From contig BOPV01000001.1 of the NCBI GenBank assembly GCA_018332375.1, positions 1,612,001 through 1,676,000 on the forward strand: a stretch of DNA of 64,000 nucleotides, written 5' to 3'. Positions 25,511 to 33,427 of the stretch are shown piece after piece (the stretch's first letter is position 1; each line of letters begins with the position of its first letter). The position numbers and the translations under genes are program-made. The DNA comes from Roseiterribacter gracilis. GTDB lineage: Bacteria > Pseudomonadota > Alphaproteobacteria > BOG-932 > Roseiterribacteraceae. The notes under the pieces were generated by a model. The model saw nothing but the letters and a program-made list of their open reading frames with translations, did not search any database and was not told where the DNA came from.

Positions 25511-25830
25511 AGAATCTCGGCAACATGATGAAGCAAGCGCAGCAGATGCAGGCGCGCATGCAGGAAATGCAGGCCAAGCTGGCCCAGACCGAAATGACCG
25601 GTCAGGCGGGCGGCGGCATGGTGCAAGTGACGCTCGCGGGGTCGGGCGAGCTGCGCAAGATCAAGCTGGAAAAGTCGGTCGTCGATCCGAACGACGTCGA
25701 GATGCTGGAAGATCTGATCGTCGCTGCGTGCAACGACGCCAAAACCAAGCTCGACGCACATGTGCAGGAAGAAACATCCAAGCTGATGGGCGGCATGCAG
25801 TTGCCACCTGGAATGAAGTTGCCGTTCTAA
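25507..25830 (+). CDS. ybaB: YbaB/EbfC-family nucleoid-associated protein
   Basis: 107 residues. The first ~35 residues are a Met/Gln-rich helix ('MMKQAQQMQARMQEMQAKLA'), followed by 'VQVTLAGSGELRKIKL' and the Pro/Met/Gly-rich tail 'GGMQLPPGMKLPF'. Known: a small dimeric DNA-binding protein, conserved after dnaX in most bacteria. ATGA overlap with dnaX. The usual third gene, recR, is not next; xth follows after a palindromic repeat. The stop codon TAA is the loop of a short perfect hairpin (GCCGTTC-TAA-GAACGGC, 25821-25837) with no T-tract. Confidence 0.95.
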   Translation: MKNLGNMMKQAQQMQARMQEMQAKLAQTEMTGQAGGGMVQVTLAGSGELRKIKLEKSVVDPNDVEMLEDLIVAACNDAKTKLDAHVQEETSKLMGGMQLPPGMKLPF

Positions 25831-25837
25831 GAACGGC

Positions 25838-25912
25838 AATCCCTGCGAAGGCAGGGACCCATTTTCGAACAACTCGGCTGGTGGAGCGATGGATCCCCGC
25901 CTTCGCGGGGAC
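25838..25912. repeat. REP-like repeat, second copy, abutting the xth start
   Basis: Left hairpin core ATCCCTGC-GAAG-GCAGGGA (25839-25857) and right hairpin core ATCCCCGC-CTTC-GCGGGGA (25893-25911) face each other around an unrelated ~35-nt middle. This is the same design as the element at 17143-17242. The right arm ends 4 nt before the xth ATG, so its GGGGA supplies the only purine-rich ribosome-binding tract for that gene. Confidence 0.82.
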
Positions 25913-25915
25913 TAG

Positions 25916-26707
25916 ATGCGTATCGCAACCTGGAACATCAATTCGGTCCGGCTTCGCTTTCCGATCGTGAAGCGCCTTCTGCAGAAGCACAAAATCGACG
26001 TGCTGTGCCTGCAGGAAACCAAATCGCCCGACGAATTCTTCCCGCTCGATGACTTCAAGAAGATCGGGTACGAGCACGTCCATATTCACGGCATGAAAAG
26101 CTACAACGGCGTAGCGATCATCAGCCGTCTGCCGCTGTCGAGCCACGAGATCCATCACCGCTGCAAGAAACAGGATTGCCGGCACATCGCTGCGACCTTG
26201 CCGAACGGCGCCGAATTGCACTGCGTCTATATTCCGGCCGGCGGCGACATTCCTGATCCGGCGGTCAACGACAAGTTCAAACACAAGCTCGATTTCGTCG
26301 ACGAGCTGCGGGATTGGTGGCCGAGCGCGCGGTCGGCCAAGAAGAAGATGATTCTGGTCGGCGACCTGAACATCGCGCCGCTCGAAAACGACGTCTGGTC
26401 GCACAAGCAGCTGCTCAAAATCGTCAGCCACACGCCGATCGAAGTCGAAAAATTCACTGCGATGCAAAAGTCGATCGGCTGGGTCGACGCCGTGCGTCAT
26501 TTCGTGCCCGACGACGAAAAGCTTTTCACCTGGTGGAGCTACCGCAACCAGGATTGGCGCGCATCGAACCGTGGTCGCCGGCTCGATCATATTTGGGTCA
26601 CAAAGCCGCTTGAGAAGACGCTCAAACGCGCCGAGGTGATCATGGATGCACGCGACTGGCCGACGCCCAGCGATCACGTTCCGGTGATCGTCGACTTCGA
26701 AAAGTGA
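25916..26707 (+). CDS. xth: Exodeoxyribonuclease III / AP endonuclease (Xth)
   Basis: 263 residues starting MRIATWNINSVRLR, the canonical start of the family, so the ATG is firm. Catalytic motifs: 'CLQETKSPDEFF' (metal Glu), 'YNGVAIISR', 'VGDLNIAPLENDVW' (Asp/Asn), 'WWSYRNQDWRASNRGRRLDH' and the final 'PSDHVPVI' (Asp-His pair). Known: cleaves DNA at abasic sites and trims 3' ends in base-excision repair, in the cytosol. Its ribosome site is formed by the flanking repeat hairpin. The TGA overlaps the GTG start of the following MFS gene. Confidence 0.95.
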   Translation: MRIATWNINSVRLRFPIVKRLLQKHKIDVLCLQETKSPDEFFPLDDFKKIGYEHVHIHGMKSYNGVAIISRLPLSSHEIHHRCKKQDCRHIAATLPNGAELHCVYIPAGGDIPDPAVNDKFKHKLDFVDELRDWWPSARSAKKKMILVGDLNIAPLENDVWSHKQLLKIVSHTPIEVEKFTAMQKSIGWVDAVRHFVPDDEKLFTWWSYRNQDWRASNRGRRLDHIWVTKPLEKTLKRAEVIMDARDWPTPSDHVPVIVDFEK

Positions 26708-27930
26708 GTCTCGCAGCGGCCTTGCGCGCGCCACCGATCCGCCTGTTGTGGCTGGGTCAGGTTCTGTCGGCGGTCGGCGATCAATTCTATCTCGTCGCAG
26801 TTCTGTGGCTGGCGCTCGATCTGGTCGGGCACGACGCGGGATTCATCTCGGCCGTCAATGCAGCCGCGGTGTTTGGCGTCGCGTTGACCGCGGGTGCCTG
26901 GGCCGATCGGTGGGACGCGCGTCGCACCATGTTCTGGGTCGATATTGCGCGCGGCGTGCTGGTGTTGCTGCTGCCGATCTTCGCCTGGACCGGCACGCTG
27001 ACCTTATGGACCTTGCTGCCGGTGACGCTTGCGGTCGCGGGTTTGACCGGCCTGTTCGATCCCGCGCTGCAAGCGACCTTGCCGCGCTTGGCGCTCGACC
27101 GGCGCATGCTCTACGGCACCAACGCGCTGTTCGATTCCACCACGCGCTTTGCGCGGATCTTTGGTCCTGGATTGATCGGCGCTGCCAACGCGGTCGTGCC
27201 GCTGCTGCAATTCTTCACCATCGACGCGCTGACCTTCTTTGGTTCGGCAGCGGCCGTCGCGGTGATGCGCAAATACGTGCCGTCCGAACCCGCCGCACCG
27301 CAGGAAGCAGCGCGCGGCTGGGCGGCGTTGACCGGCGGCTTTCGCGAGCTGCGCGCACACCCGCTGCTGATTTACAGCTTCACCACCGGCGTCATCGTCA
27401 ACATGGCCTGGGCGCTGGGCTTTACGATGGGCATGGCGTTGTTGCTGCGCACGACGATGCCGGAAGCCTTGTCGGCGTTCGGCTGGTTCATCAGCGCCTA
27501 TGGCGTCGGCAACGTCATTTCGAATTTCATCATTGCCGCACGCCCGCCCAAACGACCGCACGAGCCGATCGCCTTTTCGCGCTTGTTGTTCGGCGCCGGT
27601 TTGATGGCGATGCCATTTGCGCCCAACCTGCCTGTCTTGATGGCGATTGCGGCGCTGACAGCGACCAACGGCCCGCTCGGCGATCTGGCGCTGACGCATC
27701 AGCTGCAGACGCGGTTCGGTCCGCACAAAGTCGCACGCATGGTGCGGGTGCGCTTCTGCTTCGGCTATTCGGGAGTCTTCTTCGGCTATCTGCTGGCGCC
27801 GGCTTTGTACGATTTACTGCCGGTCCGCACGGTCATTGTCGGCTGCGGCGTCGCTTGTGCAGTTGCCGGTGCTACCGGGTTGATCGTCCTGAAACGCCGC
27901 CATAGCGGAGCGCTTCGTCGAGCCGGATAA
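26704..27930 (+). CDS. Major facilitator superfamily transporter (MFS_3/EntS-like)
   Basis: 408 residues from a GTG overlapping the xth stop (GTGA). It has about eleven to twelve membrane segments. 'LWLGQVLSAVGDQFYLVAVL' is the TM1 pattern of the drug/siderophore efflux group and 'AGAWADRWDARR' is the loop-2/3 motif. Known: proton-driven exporters of diverse small molecules. Substrate cannot be read. Its last 59 nt overlap the 3' end of a convergent gene. Confidence 0.82.
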   Translation: MSLAAALRAPPIRLLWLGQVLSAVGDQFYLVAVLWLALDLVGHDAGFISAVNAAAVFGVALTAGAWADRWDARRTMFWVDIARGVLVLLLPIFAWTGTLTLWTLLPVTLAVAGLTGLFDPALQATLPRLALDRRMLYGTNALFDSTTRFARIFGPGLIGAANAVVPLLQFFTIDALTFFGSAAAVAVMRKYVPSEPAAPQEAARGWAALTGGFRELRAHPLLIYSFTTGVIVNMAWALGFTMGMALLLRTTMPEALSAFGWFISAYGVGNVISNFIIAARPPKRPHEPIAFSRLLFGAGLMAMPFAPNLPVLMAIAALTATNGPLGDLALTHQLQTRFGPHKVARMVRVRFCFGYSGVFFGYLLAPALYDLLPVRTVIVGCGVACAVAGATGLIVLKRRHSGALRRAG

Positions 27931-28537
27931 TCGGATCGGTTTTTTCGTCGGCGTCGCGCGGCGCATCGCAACCGCGATCGACCAGGTTTTTCTTTTTCGC
28001 CCACGGAATATCGACCGCCTGCGCATGGATTGCGCGCGACGACGCGTATTGCAGTGGATCGAAGCCGAACGGAATGCCAAGTCCCGCACCGACCGGCGAC
28101 ACGAGCAGCTTGCCCGGCTGCGCGAATGGAATCGGCACCGGCACTTCGACTGCGGGAATAAAGCCCGCAATCAGCAGCGCCTTGGTGCCGTTGCCGAAAT
28201 CTTTCAGCACTGTCGCACCGTCATCGCGCTTCAACGGAATGCGCGCGCAAGTAAGCCCGCCGCGCGCCAGCAGGCTGTAACCGCCCGCTTGCGTGCGCGT
28301 CGACGCCGCCGGTCCGCGCAAGGTGCGCATGTCGAACAAGCGCGCGCCGCCCATCAAATCGCCGCCGATCGCCCAGTAGGGCGTCGTGATCGCGCGGAAA
28401 ACCGGATCGACCGGCCCTTCCACCGGCACGGTCGGGCGTTTGTGATCAGACGGCACAGTCTGCAACTGTACTTGCGCGCCAGCGCGCGCCGCGAAGAGCA
28501 ACACAGCGACGATGCAAATCGTCGTGCGCCGCCCCAT
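27872..28537 (-). CDS. Exported protein of unknown function, lepB operon
   Basis: 221 residues with a signal peptide (ICIVAVLLFAARAGAQ). I do not recognise a family. It is rich in Gly and Pro and has two Cys ('LTCARI', 'RGCDAPRD'), with no catalytic motif I can name. It starts 4 nt after lepB on the same strand and so is co-expressed with the signal peptidase. The 3' end overlaps the convergent MFS gene by 59 nt. Coding character matches its neighbours, so I regard it as real despite the overlap. Confidence 0.65.
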   Translation of the reverse strand: MGRRTTICIVAVLLFAARAGAQVQLQTVPSDHKRPTVPVEGPVDPVFRAITTPYWAIGGDLMGGARLFDMRTLRGPAASTRTQAGGYSLLARGGLTCARIPLKRDDGATVLKDFGNGTKALLIAGFIPAVEVPVPIPFAQPGKLLVSPVGAGLGIPFGFDPLQYASSRAIHAQAVDIPWAKKKNLVDRGCDAPRDADEKTDPIIRLDEALRYGGVSGRSTR

Positions 28538-28541
28538 CGGC

Positions 28542-29228
28542 CTATTCCACCTTGTGGAGGAAGCGCGGCGACGCCGCGGTGGAGAACAGGATCACGTCGG
28601 CACGGCCGAGCACGTTCTCGATCGGCAGAAGACCGACACCGCCATCATCCAGCGACACACGACTGTCGGCGCTGTCGTCGCGATTGTCGCCCAGCATCAG
28701 CAGCTTTCCGGGCGGCACGCGCACCGGGCCCCAATTTTCGAGCGGCGCATCGTCTTTCACCAACCAGATCGCGTGCGAGGACGCGGCACCCGGCAAGGTT
28801 TCGCGATATTCGGTGACCGGCATACGCACGCCGTGCGTTTCGAGCTGGCTGACGCCGACGCGCTCGCGCTGCACTTCGACATTGTTGATGCGCAGACGAC
28901 CGTGCAGCAGCGCAACCTCGTCACCCGGCAGACCGATCACGCGCTTGACCCAGACATTGCCCTGCCGCGGATGCACGAAGACGACGACATCACCGCGCTT
29001 GGGATCGGAAAAAGACAGGCGCCCGTTCGGGCCGGGCAACGTCACCGGCGGCGAGAAGCGGCTCCAGCCATAAGCGAATTTCGACGCCAGAATGCGATCG
29101 CCGATCTGCAATGTCGGCAACATCGAGCCGGACGGAATCTCGAACGGCGCCGCGACGGTTGCGCGCACCACGAGTACCGCGAGGATTGCGAGGGCCCAGC
29201 GGCCCGCTTCGGCAAAAAATCTACGCAT
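28542..29228 (-). CDS. lepB: Signal peptidase I (LepB, S26 family)
   Basis: 228 residues from the ATG at 29228, chosen because it shares one base with the preceding stop (TGATG). An in-frame ATG 11 codons upstream would overlap the SDHAF4-like gene. One N-terminal membrane helix ('WALAILAVLVVRATVAAPFE') precedes the catalytic Ser in 'IPSGSMLPTL'. The general-base Lys is in 'VWVKRVIGLPGDEV' and the conserved 'LLMLGDNRDDSADSR' follows. Known: cleaves signal peptides of exported proteins at the outer face of the inner membrane. Shorter than the two-helix E. coli form. Confidence 0.9.
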   Translation of the reverse strand: MRRFFAEAGRWALAILAVLVVRATVAAPFEIPSGSMLPTLQIGDRILASKFAYGWSRFSPPVTLPGPNGRLSFSDPKRGDVVVFVHPRQGNVWVKRVIGLPGDEVALLHGRLRINNVEVQRERVGVSQLETHGVRMPVTEYRETLPGAASSHAIWLVKDDAPLENWGPVRVPPGKLLMLGDNRDDSADSRVSLDDGGVGLLPIENVLGRADVILFSTAASPRFLHKVE

Positions 29229-29386
29229 CAGAAATCCGTACAACGGCCGCCGACTTCCCAATCGCCGTAGCGCGTGGGTTCGGGGCCTTTGGGACCGCCG
29301 ACTTCGCCCGGCTTTTGGGCCGGAATCGTGGCCGGCTTGGCCACCTCACCGCCCTGCGGGACGGGGTCTTTGTCAGTCGGTTGCAT
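29228..29386 (-). CDS. DUF1674 / SDHAF4-like small protein
   Basis: 52 residues. It begins MQPTDKDPVPQGGEVAKP and ends in the unmistakable DUF1674 block: 'GGPKGPEPTRYGDWEVGGR' then CTDF and TGA. Known: the eukaryotic homologue SDHAF4 binds flavinylated succinate dehydrogenase subunit A and aids complex II assembly; the bacterial role is less studied. In Alphaproteobacteria the gene often sits near rsmB, as here (rsmB starts 500 nt away on the other strand). The start ATG is preceded by GGAAGC on the minus strand. It overlaps lepB by one base. Confidence 0.88.
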   Translation of the reverse strand: MQPTDKDPVPQGGEVAKPATIPAQKPGEVGGPKGPEPTRYGDWEVGGRCTDF

Positions 29387-29466
29387 GGCTTCCACAGATG
29401 GCATGCGTCAGGCGCGGGACCAAGCCCCACGCTTGCGTCAACCCGGACCCGACCTGCATCTAGCGA

Positions 29467-29535
29467 CGCGCCGGATTTGAAGTTCGCCCCTGCTTGGGAT
29501 AGGCACTGAGGCGAACTTCAAATCCTTAAGGCGCG
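29467..29535. repeat. Long inverted repeat, 16-bp perfect arms
   Basis: GGATTTGAAGTTCGCC (29473-29488) is exactly complementary in inverted order to 29510-29525, around a 21-nt loop. Outside, CGCGCC (29467-29472) pairs with GGCGCG (29530-29535) across a TTAA bulge. It lies in the 244-nt gap between the divergent SDHAF4-like gene and a small membrane-protein gene. There is no T-tract, so a simple Rho-independent terminator is unlikely. It shares the core GAAGTTCG with a second inverted repeat 31 nt further on. Confidence 0.85.
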
Positions 29536-29565
29536 CCGCAACGATAAGTTTGCTGGTGTTCTGGT

Positions 29566-29618
29566 CGATTCCGAAGTTCGTCCGCGCTCGCCACCTGCGC
29601 CTGCGAACTTCGGAATCG
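29566..29618. repeat. Second inverted repeat, 15-bp perfect arms
   Basis: CGATTCCGAAGTTCG (29566-29580) is the inverted complement of 29604-29618, with a 23-nt loop. The flanks TGTTC and GGAACA extend the pairing past a bulge. It ends 12 nt before the ATG of the small membrane-protein gene at 29631 and so would fold in that leader. The shared GAAGTTCG/CGAACTTC core links it to the repeat at 29467-29535. Confidence 0.82.
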
Positions 29619-29630
29619 GAACACCTGCCC

Positions 29631-29888
29631 ATGCCCCGCCTCGTTCGCTCCTATCTTCTGCTCGGCTGCATCTTCGGTGTCATTCGGGCTGGCCCCGACT
29701 GGTACGCGATCCTGTTCGGCGGCGCGCTGCCGACCAGCCTCGACGGCATTCTGCATATGCTGATCCAGCTTCTCGTCGCCACGATCTACGGCGTTCTGCG
29801 CGCCTTCCTGTGGTTGCCAAGCGTCATCGTCAAAGTCGGTTCGCACGGCGAAACATTTCAACACTGGCTGTTCCACGGTCCCTGGTGA
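29631..29888 (+). CDS. Small membrane protein of unknown function
   Basis: 85 residues from the ATG at 29631. Two to three hydrophobic stretches are visible ('SYLLLGCIFGVIRAGPDWYA', then 'MLIQLLVATIYGVLRAFLWL'). I do not recognise a family. The TGA overlaps the GTG start of rsmB (GTGA), so it is translated ahead of rsmB on the same message. Upstream of the ATG lies an inverted repeat. Confidence 0.6.
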   Translation: MPRLVRSYLLLGCIFGVIRAGPDWYAILFGGALPTSLDGILHMLIQLLVATIYGVLRAFLWLPSVIVKVGSHGETFQHWLFHGPW

Positions 29889-31159
29889 GCAACGATCTAG
29901 ACGCGCGGCGCGCCGCGCATGTCGCGCTGAGCGCGATGCGCCGCGGGCGCACGCTCGACGTGGCGCTCAATGTCGACGGGTTGGAAACGCGCGACCGCGC
30001 CTTTGCGCGCAATTTGGTTGCGACAACGATGCGGCGGCTGGGCCAGATCGACGACGCAATCGTGCGCTATGTCGAACACGGTGTCCGTCCCGAAGCTGCA
30101 CAGGACCTGTTGCGCCTGGGTGCGGCGCAGCTTTTGTTTCTGCAGACGCCTGCGCATGCCGCCGTCGATACGTCGGTGCGGCTGGCCGAGCGGCTGAATC
30201 TTACCAAGCAGAAAGGCCTGATCAACGCGGTGCTGCGCCGGATTGGCGAAGCGCGCGACGCGATCCTGGCCGACCAGGACGCAGCTCGGCTGAATACGCC
30301 GCCCTGGTTGTGGAAAAGCTGGGTCGCCGCGTATGGCGACGCAGATGCGCGTGCGATCGCCGAAGCCAATCTCACCGAAGCGCCGCTCGACATTACGTTG
30401 AAGCCCGGACTCGATCGCGACGAATGGGCGACCAAGCTCGAGGCAACCAAACTCGACACCGGCAGTCTGCGCCGCGACGTCACCGGCGACGTACGCGCTC
30501 TGCCCGGATTCGACGACGGTCTGTGGTGGGTGCAGGACGCAGCCGCTGCCTTGCCTGCGACCTTGTTCGGCGACGTACGCGGCAAGCGCGTCGCCGATCT
30601 GTGCGCGGCACCGGGCGGCAAGACGGCGCAGCTCGCAGCCGCGGGCGCCAACGTCACCGCGCTCGACAAAATGGCGCCGCGACTCGCGCGCGTGCGCGCC
30701 AATCTCGATCGGTTGGGACTAAACGCCGAGCTGGTCGAAGCCGACGCGCGCAGCTGGCGCAGCAGCGAAAAATTCGACGCCATCCTGCTCGACGCGCCTT
30801 GCACGGCAACCGGCGCGATCCGGCGCAACCCCGACGTGCTGACGGCAAAAAATCCGCGCATGGTCGCGGAATTGACGCGCCAGCAAGACGCGCTGATCGA
30901 CGCTGCGGTGGTGCAGCTCGTCCGCGGCGGTACGCTGATCTACTGCGTTTGCTCGCTGCAGCCGGAAGAAGGCGAGCAGCGAATCGAATCGGCATTGCAG
31001 CGTCATCCCGGCCTGGACCGTCGCCCGATCCGCGCCGCCGAAATCGGCGGTTGGCACGAGCTGCTCGACCGGCACGGGCAGATCCGCTCGACCCCCGCAA
31101 AACTGCGGTTCATCGGCGGTTTGGACGGGTTCTTCGTGGCGCGACTCGCCCTCGCCTGA
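29885..31159 (+). CDS. rsmB: 16S rRNA (cytosine(967)-C5)-methyltransferase RsmB
   Basis: 424 residues from a GTG overlapping the previous stop. The N-terminal ~130 residues are a NusB-like helical domain ('RDRAFARNLVATTMRRLG'). The methyltransferase domain has the SAM-binding 'VADLCAAPGGKTAQLA', then 'FDAILLDAPCTATGAIRRNP' with the PC motif, and the catalytic Cys in 'LIYCVCSLQPEEGE'. Known: adds a methyl group to C967 of 16S rRNA before subunit assembly. It is followed 12 nt later by rpe. Confidence 0.93.
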   Translation: MSNDLDARRAAHVALSAMRRGRTLDVALNVDGLETRDRAFARNLVATTMRRLGQIDDAIVRYVEHGVRPEAAQDLLRLGAAQLLFLQTPAHAAVDTSVRLAERLNLTKQKGLINAVLRRIGEARDAILADQDAARLNTPPWLWKSWVAAYGDADARAIAEANLTEAPLDITLKPGLDRDEWATKLEATKLDTGSLRRDVTGDVRALPGFDDGLWWVQDAAAALPATLFGDVRGKRVADLCAAPGGKTAQLAAAGANVTALDKMAPRLARVRANLDRLGLNAELVEADARSWRSSEKFDAILLDAPCTATGAIRRNPDVLTAKNPRMVAELTRQQDALIDAAVVQLVRGGTLIYCVCSLQPEEGEQRIESALQRHPGLDRRPIRAAEIGGWHELLDRHGQIRSTPAKLRFIGGLDGFFVARLALA

Positions 31160-31171
31160 TAGACCCGGCCC

Positions 31172-31861
31172 GTGTCGCACCAAGCACCTTCTGCCGCTCG
31201 TCCGGCCCCCCGCACCGTCCGCATCGCCCCGTCTATTCTGGCCGCTGATTTCGCCGCGCTGGGCGAAGCCGTCCGCGCCGTTGACGCAGCCGGTGCCGAC
31301 TGGATTCACGTCGACGTGATGGACGGGCATTTTGTGCCCAACATCTCGTTGGGCCCGGCGATCGTGAAAGCGCTGCGTCCGTACTCGAAGAAACATTTCG
31401 ACGTGCATCTGATGATCGCGCCGGTCGATCCATACGTCGCGGCCTTCGCCGACGCGGGCGCCGACACGATCACCGTGCATCCCGAAGCCGGGCCGCATCT
31501 GCACCGCACCTTGCAACTGATCAAAAGCACCGGCGCGCGCGCCGGCGTCGCGCTCAATCCGGCAACGCCGGTCGAATCCATCGATCACGTGATGGATCTC
31601 GTCGATCTGGTGTTGGTGATGACGGTCAATCCGGGGTTCGGCGGACAGGCCTATCTGCCGCTCGAAGACAAGATCCGCGCCGTGCGTGCGCGCATCGAAA
31701 AGACGGGTCGCGCCATCGATCTCGAAGTTGACGGCGGCATCACGGCCGCAACGGCGCCGCTTGCGATCGCGGCCGGCGCCGACGTGCTGGTCGCAGGCAC
31801 CGCCGTGTTCGGTGCCGGGCCGAACGGCTACGCGCAGGCGATCCAAACACTGCGCGGCTGA
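31172..31861 (+). CDS. rpe: Ribulose-phosphate 3-epimerase (Rpe)
   Basis: 229 residues from a GTG. A TIM barrel with 'APSILAADFAALGEAV', 'HVDVMDGHFVPNISLGP' (metal His/Asp), 'DVHLMI', 'VLVMTVNPGFGGQ' and 'EVDGGITAATAP'. Known: interconverts ribulose 5-phosphate and xylulose 5-phosphate in the pentose phosphate and Calvin pathways. The ~14-residue N-terminal extension (SHQAPSAARPAP) is longer than usual, and internal starts are possible. The next gene begins 5 nt after its stop. Confidence 0.94.
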   Translation: MSHQAPSAARPAPRTVRIAPSILAADFAALGEAVRAVDAAGADWIHVDVMDGHFVPNISLGPAIVKALRPYSKKHFDVHLMIAPVDPYVAAFADAGADTITVHPEAGPHLHRTLQLIKSTGARAGVALNPATPVESIDHVMDLVDLVLVMTVNPGFGGQAYLPLEDKIRAVRARIEKTGRAIDLEVDGGITAATAPLAIAAGADVLVAGTAVFGAGPNGYAQAIQTLRG

Positions 31862-31866
31862 GCGCC

Positions 31867-33408
31867 GTGGTCGCGATGGAGATGCAAGCACCAACAACTG
31901 AAGACACGCCGCCCGTTCGTCGGCGCGGTCTTCGTGGCTGGTTCTACGCTTCGTCGCTGTATCAGTTGTTTCTCGGCAGCGCGCGTCCGACGCAGCTGCT
32001 GCTGGTTCCGCCCAATCCCTGGCCCGGCGACGCGGTACGCGGCCGTACCTTGATTGCAGCGGGCGACAATTTCGACGCAGCGATGCACCGGTTCGATTGG
32101 TTGCGCGATTTGCGCGCGGCCGGCGGCGACGCAGCACGACGGCACGCACGCATTCTGACCCAAGCGTGGCTTGACCGGTATTCGCGCTGCGAACATGTCG
32201 CCTGGGCACCCGACGCGACCGGCGCGCGTCTCGCCAACTGGATCGGCTTCCACGACTTCTTCTGCGCCTCGGCCGACGACGCGTTCCGCCTGCGCCTGTT
32301 TCAAAGCGCGGCGCGCCAGGCAAAACATCTCGCGCGCACCCTGCCCGGCGATCTGACCGGCGCACCGTTGCTGACTGCGATCAAAGGTCTGTGGCTTGCC
32401 GCGCTGGCGCTTCCCGACGGCGCCAAGCGCGCCGAGCTGGCGCAACGCCTGCTGCTGAAGGAGCTGAGCAAACAAATTCTCGCCGACGGCGTCCATGTCG
32501 AACGCAGCCCGCGCACGCATCTTGGCGTTCTGTCGGACCTGATCGATTTGCGCGCCGCGTTGAAATTGGCCAAGAGCGACATTCCCGACGCGCTCAACCA
32601 TGCGATCGATCGCATGGCGCCGGCGCTGCGCTTCTTCCGGCACGGCGACGGTGCGCTGGCACTGTTTCACGGTACGTTGGAAGGCGAACCGGTTCTGCTC
32701 GACACGGTGCTGACGCAGGCTGACGCCAAAGGCCGTCCGCTGAAAAGCGCGCCGCAAGGCGGCTTCGAACGTCTGTCGATGGGACGCACCGTCGTGATCG
32801 CCGATGTCGGCGCAGCACCGCCGAAAGGACTCGACGCGCACGCCCATGCCAGCGCGCTGTCGTTCGAGATGAGCGTCGGGCGCGAACGATTGATCGTGAA
32901 TTGCGGCAGCGCTGCCTCTGGTGCCTGGGCCGACGCGTTGCGCGCGACTGCGGCGCATTCGACGGTGACGGTCGGCGATACAAGCTCGCACCCGTTCAAA
33001 GTCGATGCGGCGCGCGAAGACGGCGACGGCTGGATTCTGCTCGACGCGGCGCATGAAGGCTATCCGGGGCTGCAGCATCGCCGCCGCCTGTTCCTCGGCG
33101 CCAACGGTGAAGATCTGCGCGGCGAAGATATTCTGACCACGCGCGTCAGCGCGCCGTTCGTGATCCGCTTTCATCTCCATCCGTCGGTACAGGCGTCGCT
33201 GACGCAAAGCGGCAAGGCCGCGTTGTTGCGCGCGGGCGACGGGACGTTCTGGCGGCTGCGCGTCGACGGCGCGCAACTCGGCCATGAAAGTTCGGTCTAT
33301 CTCGGCAGTGGCGTTCCGCGCCGCACGGTCGTACTGACGCTCACGGGAGCGACCGACGAAGGCGAGACGATCGTCAAATGGGCGCTCAAGCGCGACAAGA
33401 AAACCTGA
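31867..33408 (+). CDS. Heparinase II/III-family protein
   Basis: 513 residues. An alpha-helical toroid N-terminal half ('[20 protein letters not shown]', '[12 protein letters not shown]') is followed by a beta-sandwich half with '[20 protein letters not shown]' and '[10 protein letters not shown]', the signature of the heparinase II/III C-terminal domain. Known: although related to heparin/alginate lyases, this form sits between rsmB/rpe and purH in many Alphaproteobacteria and its substrate is unknown. No signal peptide is seen, so it is probably cytoplasmic. GTG start at 31867; an ATG at 31876 is also possible. Confidence 0.88.
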   Translation: MVAMEMQAPTTEDTPPVRRRGLRGWFYASSLYQLFLGSARPTQLLLVPPNPWPGDAVRGRTLIAAGDNFDAAMHRFDWLRDLRAAGGDAARRHARILTQAWLDRYSRCEHVAWAPDATGARLANWIGFHDFFCASADDAFRLRLFQSAARQAKHLARTLPGDLTGAPLLTAIKGLWLAALALPDGAKRAELAQRLLLKELSKQILADGVHVERSPRTHLGVLSDLIDLRAALKLAKSDIPDALNHAIDRMAPALRFFRHGDGALALFHGTLEGEPVLLDTVLTQADAKGRPLKSAPQGGFERLSMGRTVVIADVGAAPPKGLDAHAHASALSFEMSVGRERLIVNCGSAASGAWADALRATAAHSTVTVGDTSSHPFKVDAAREDGDGWILLDAAHEGYPGLQHRRRLFLGANGEDLRGEDILTTRVSAPFVIRFHLHPSVQASLTQSGKAALLRAGDGTFWRLRVDGAQLGHESSVYLGSGVPRRTVVLTLTGATDEGETIVKWALKRDKKT

Positions 33409-33427
33409 CCTCTTTCCCCTCGAGACG

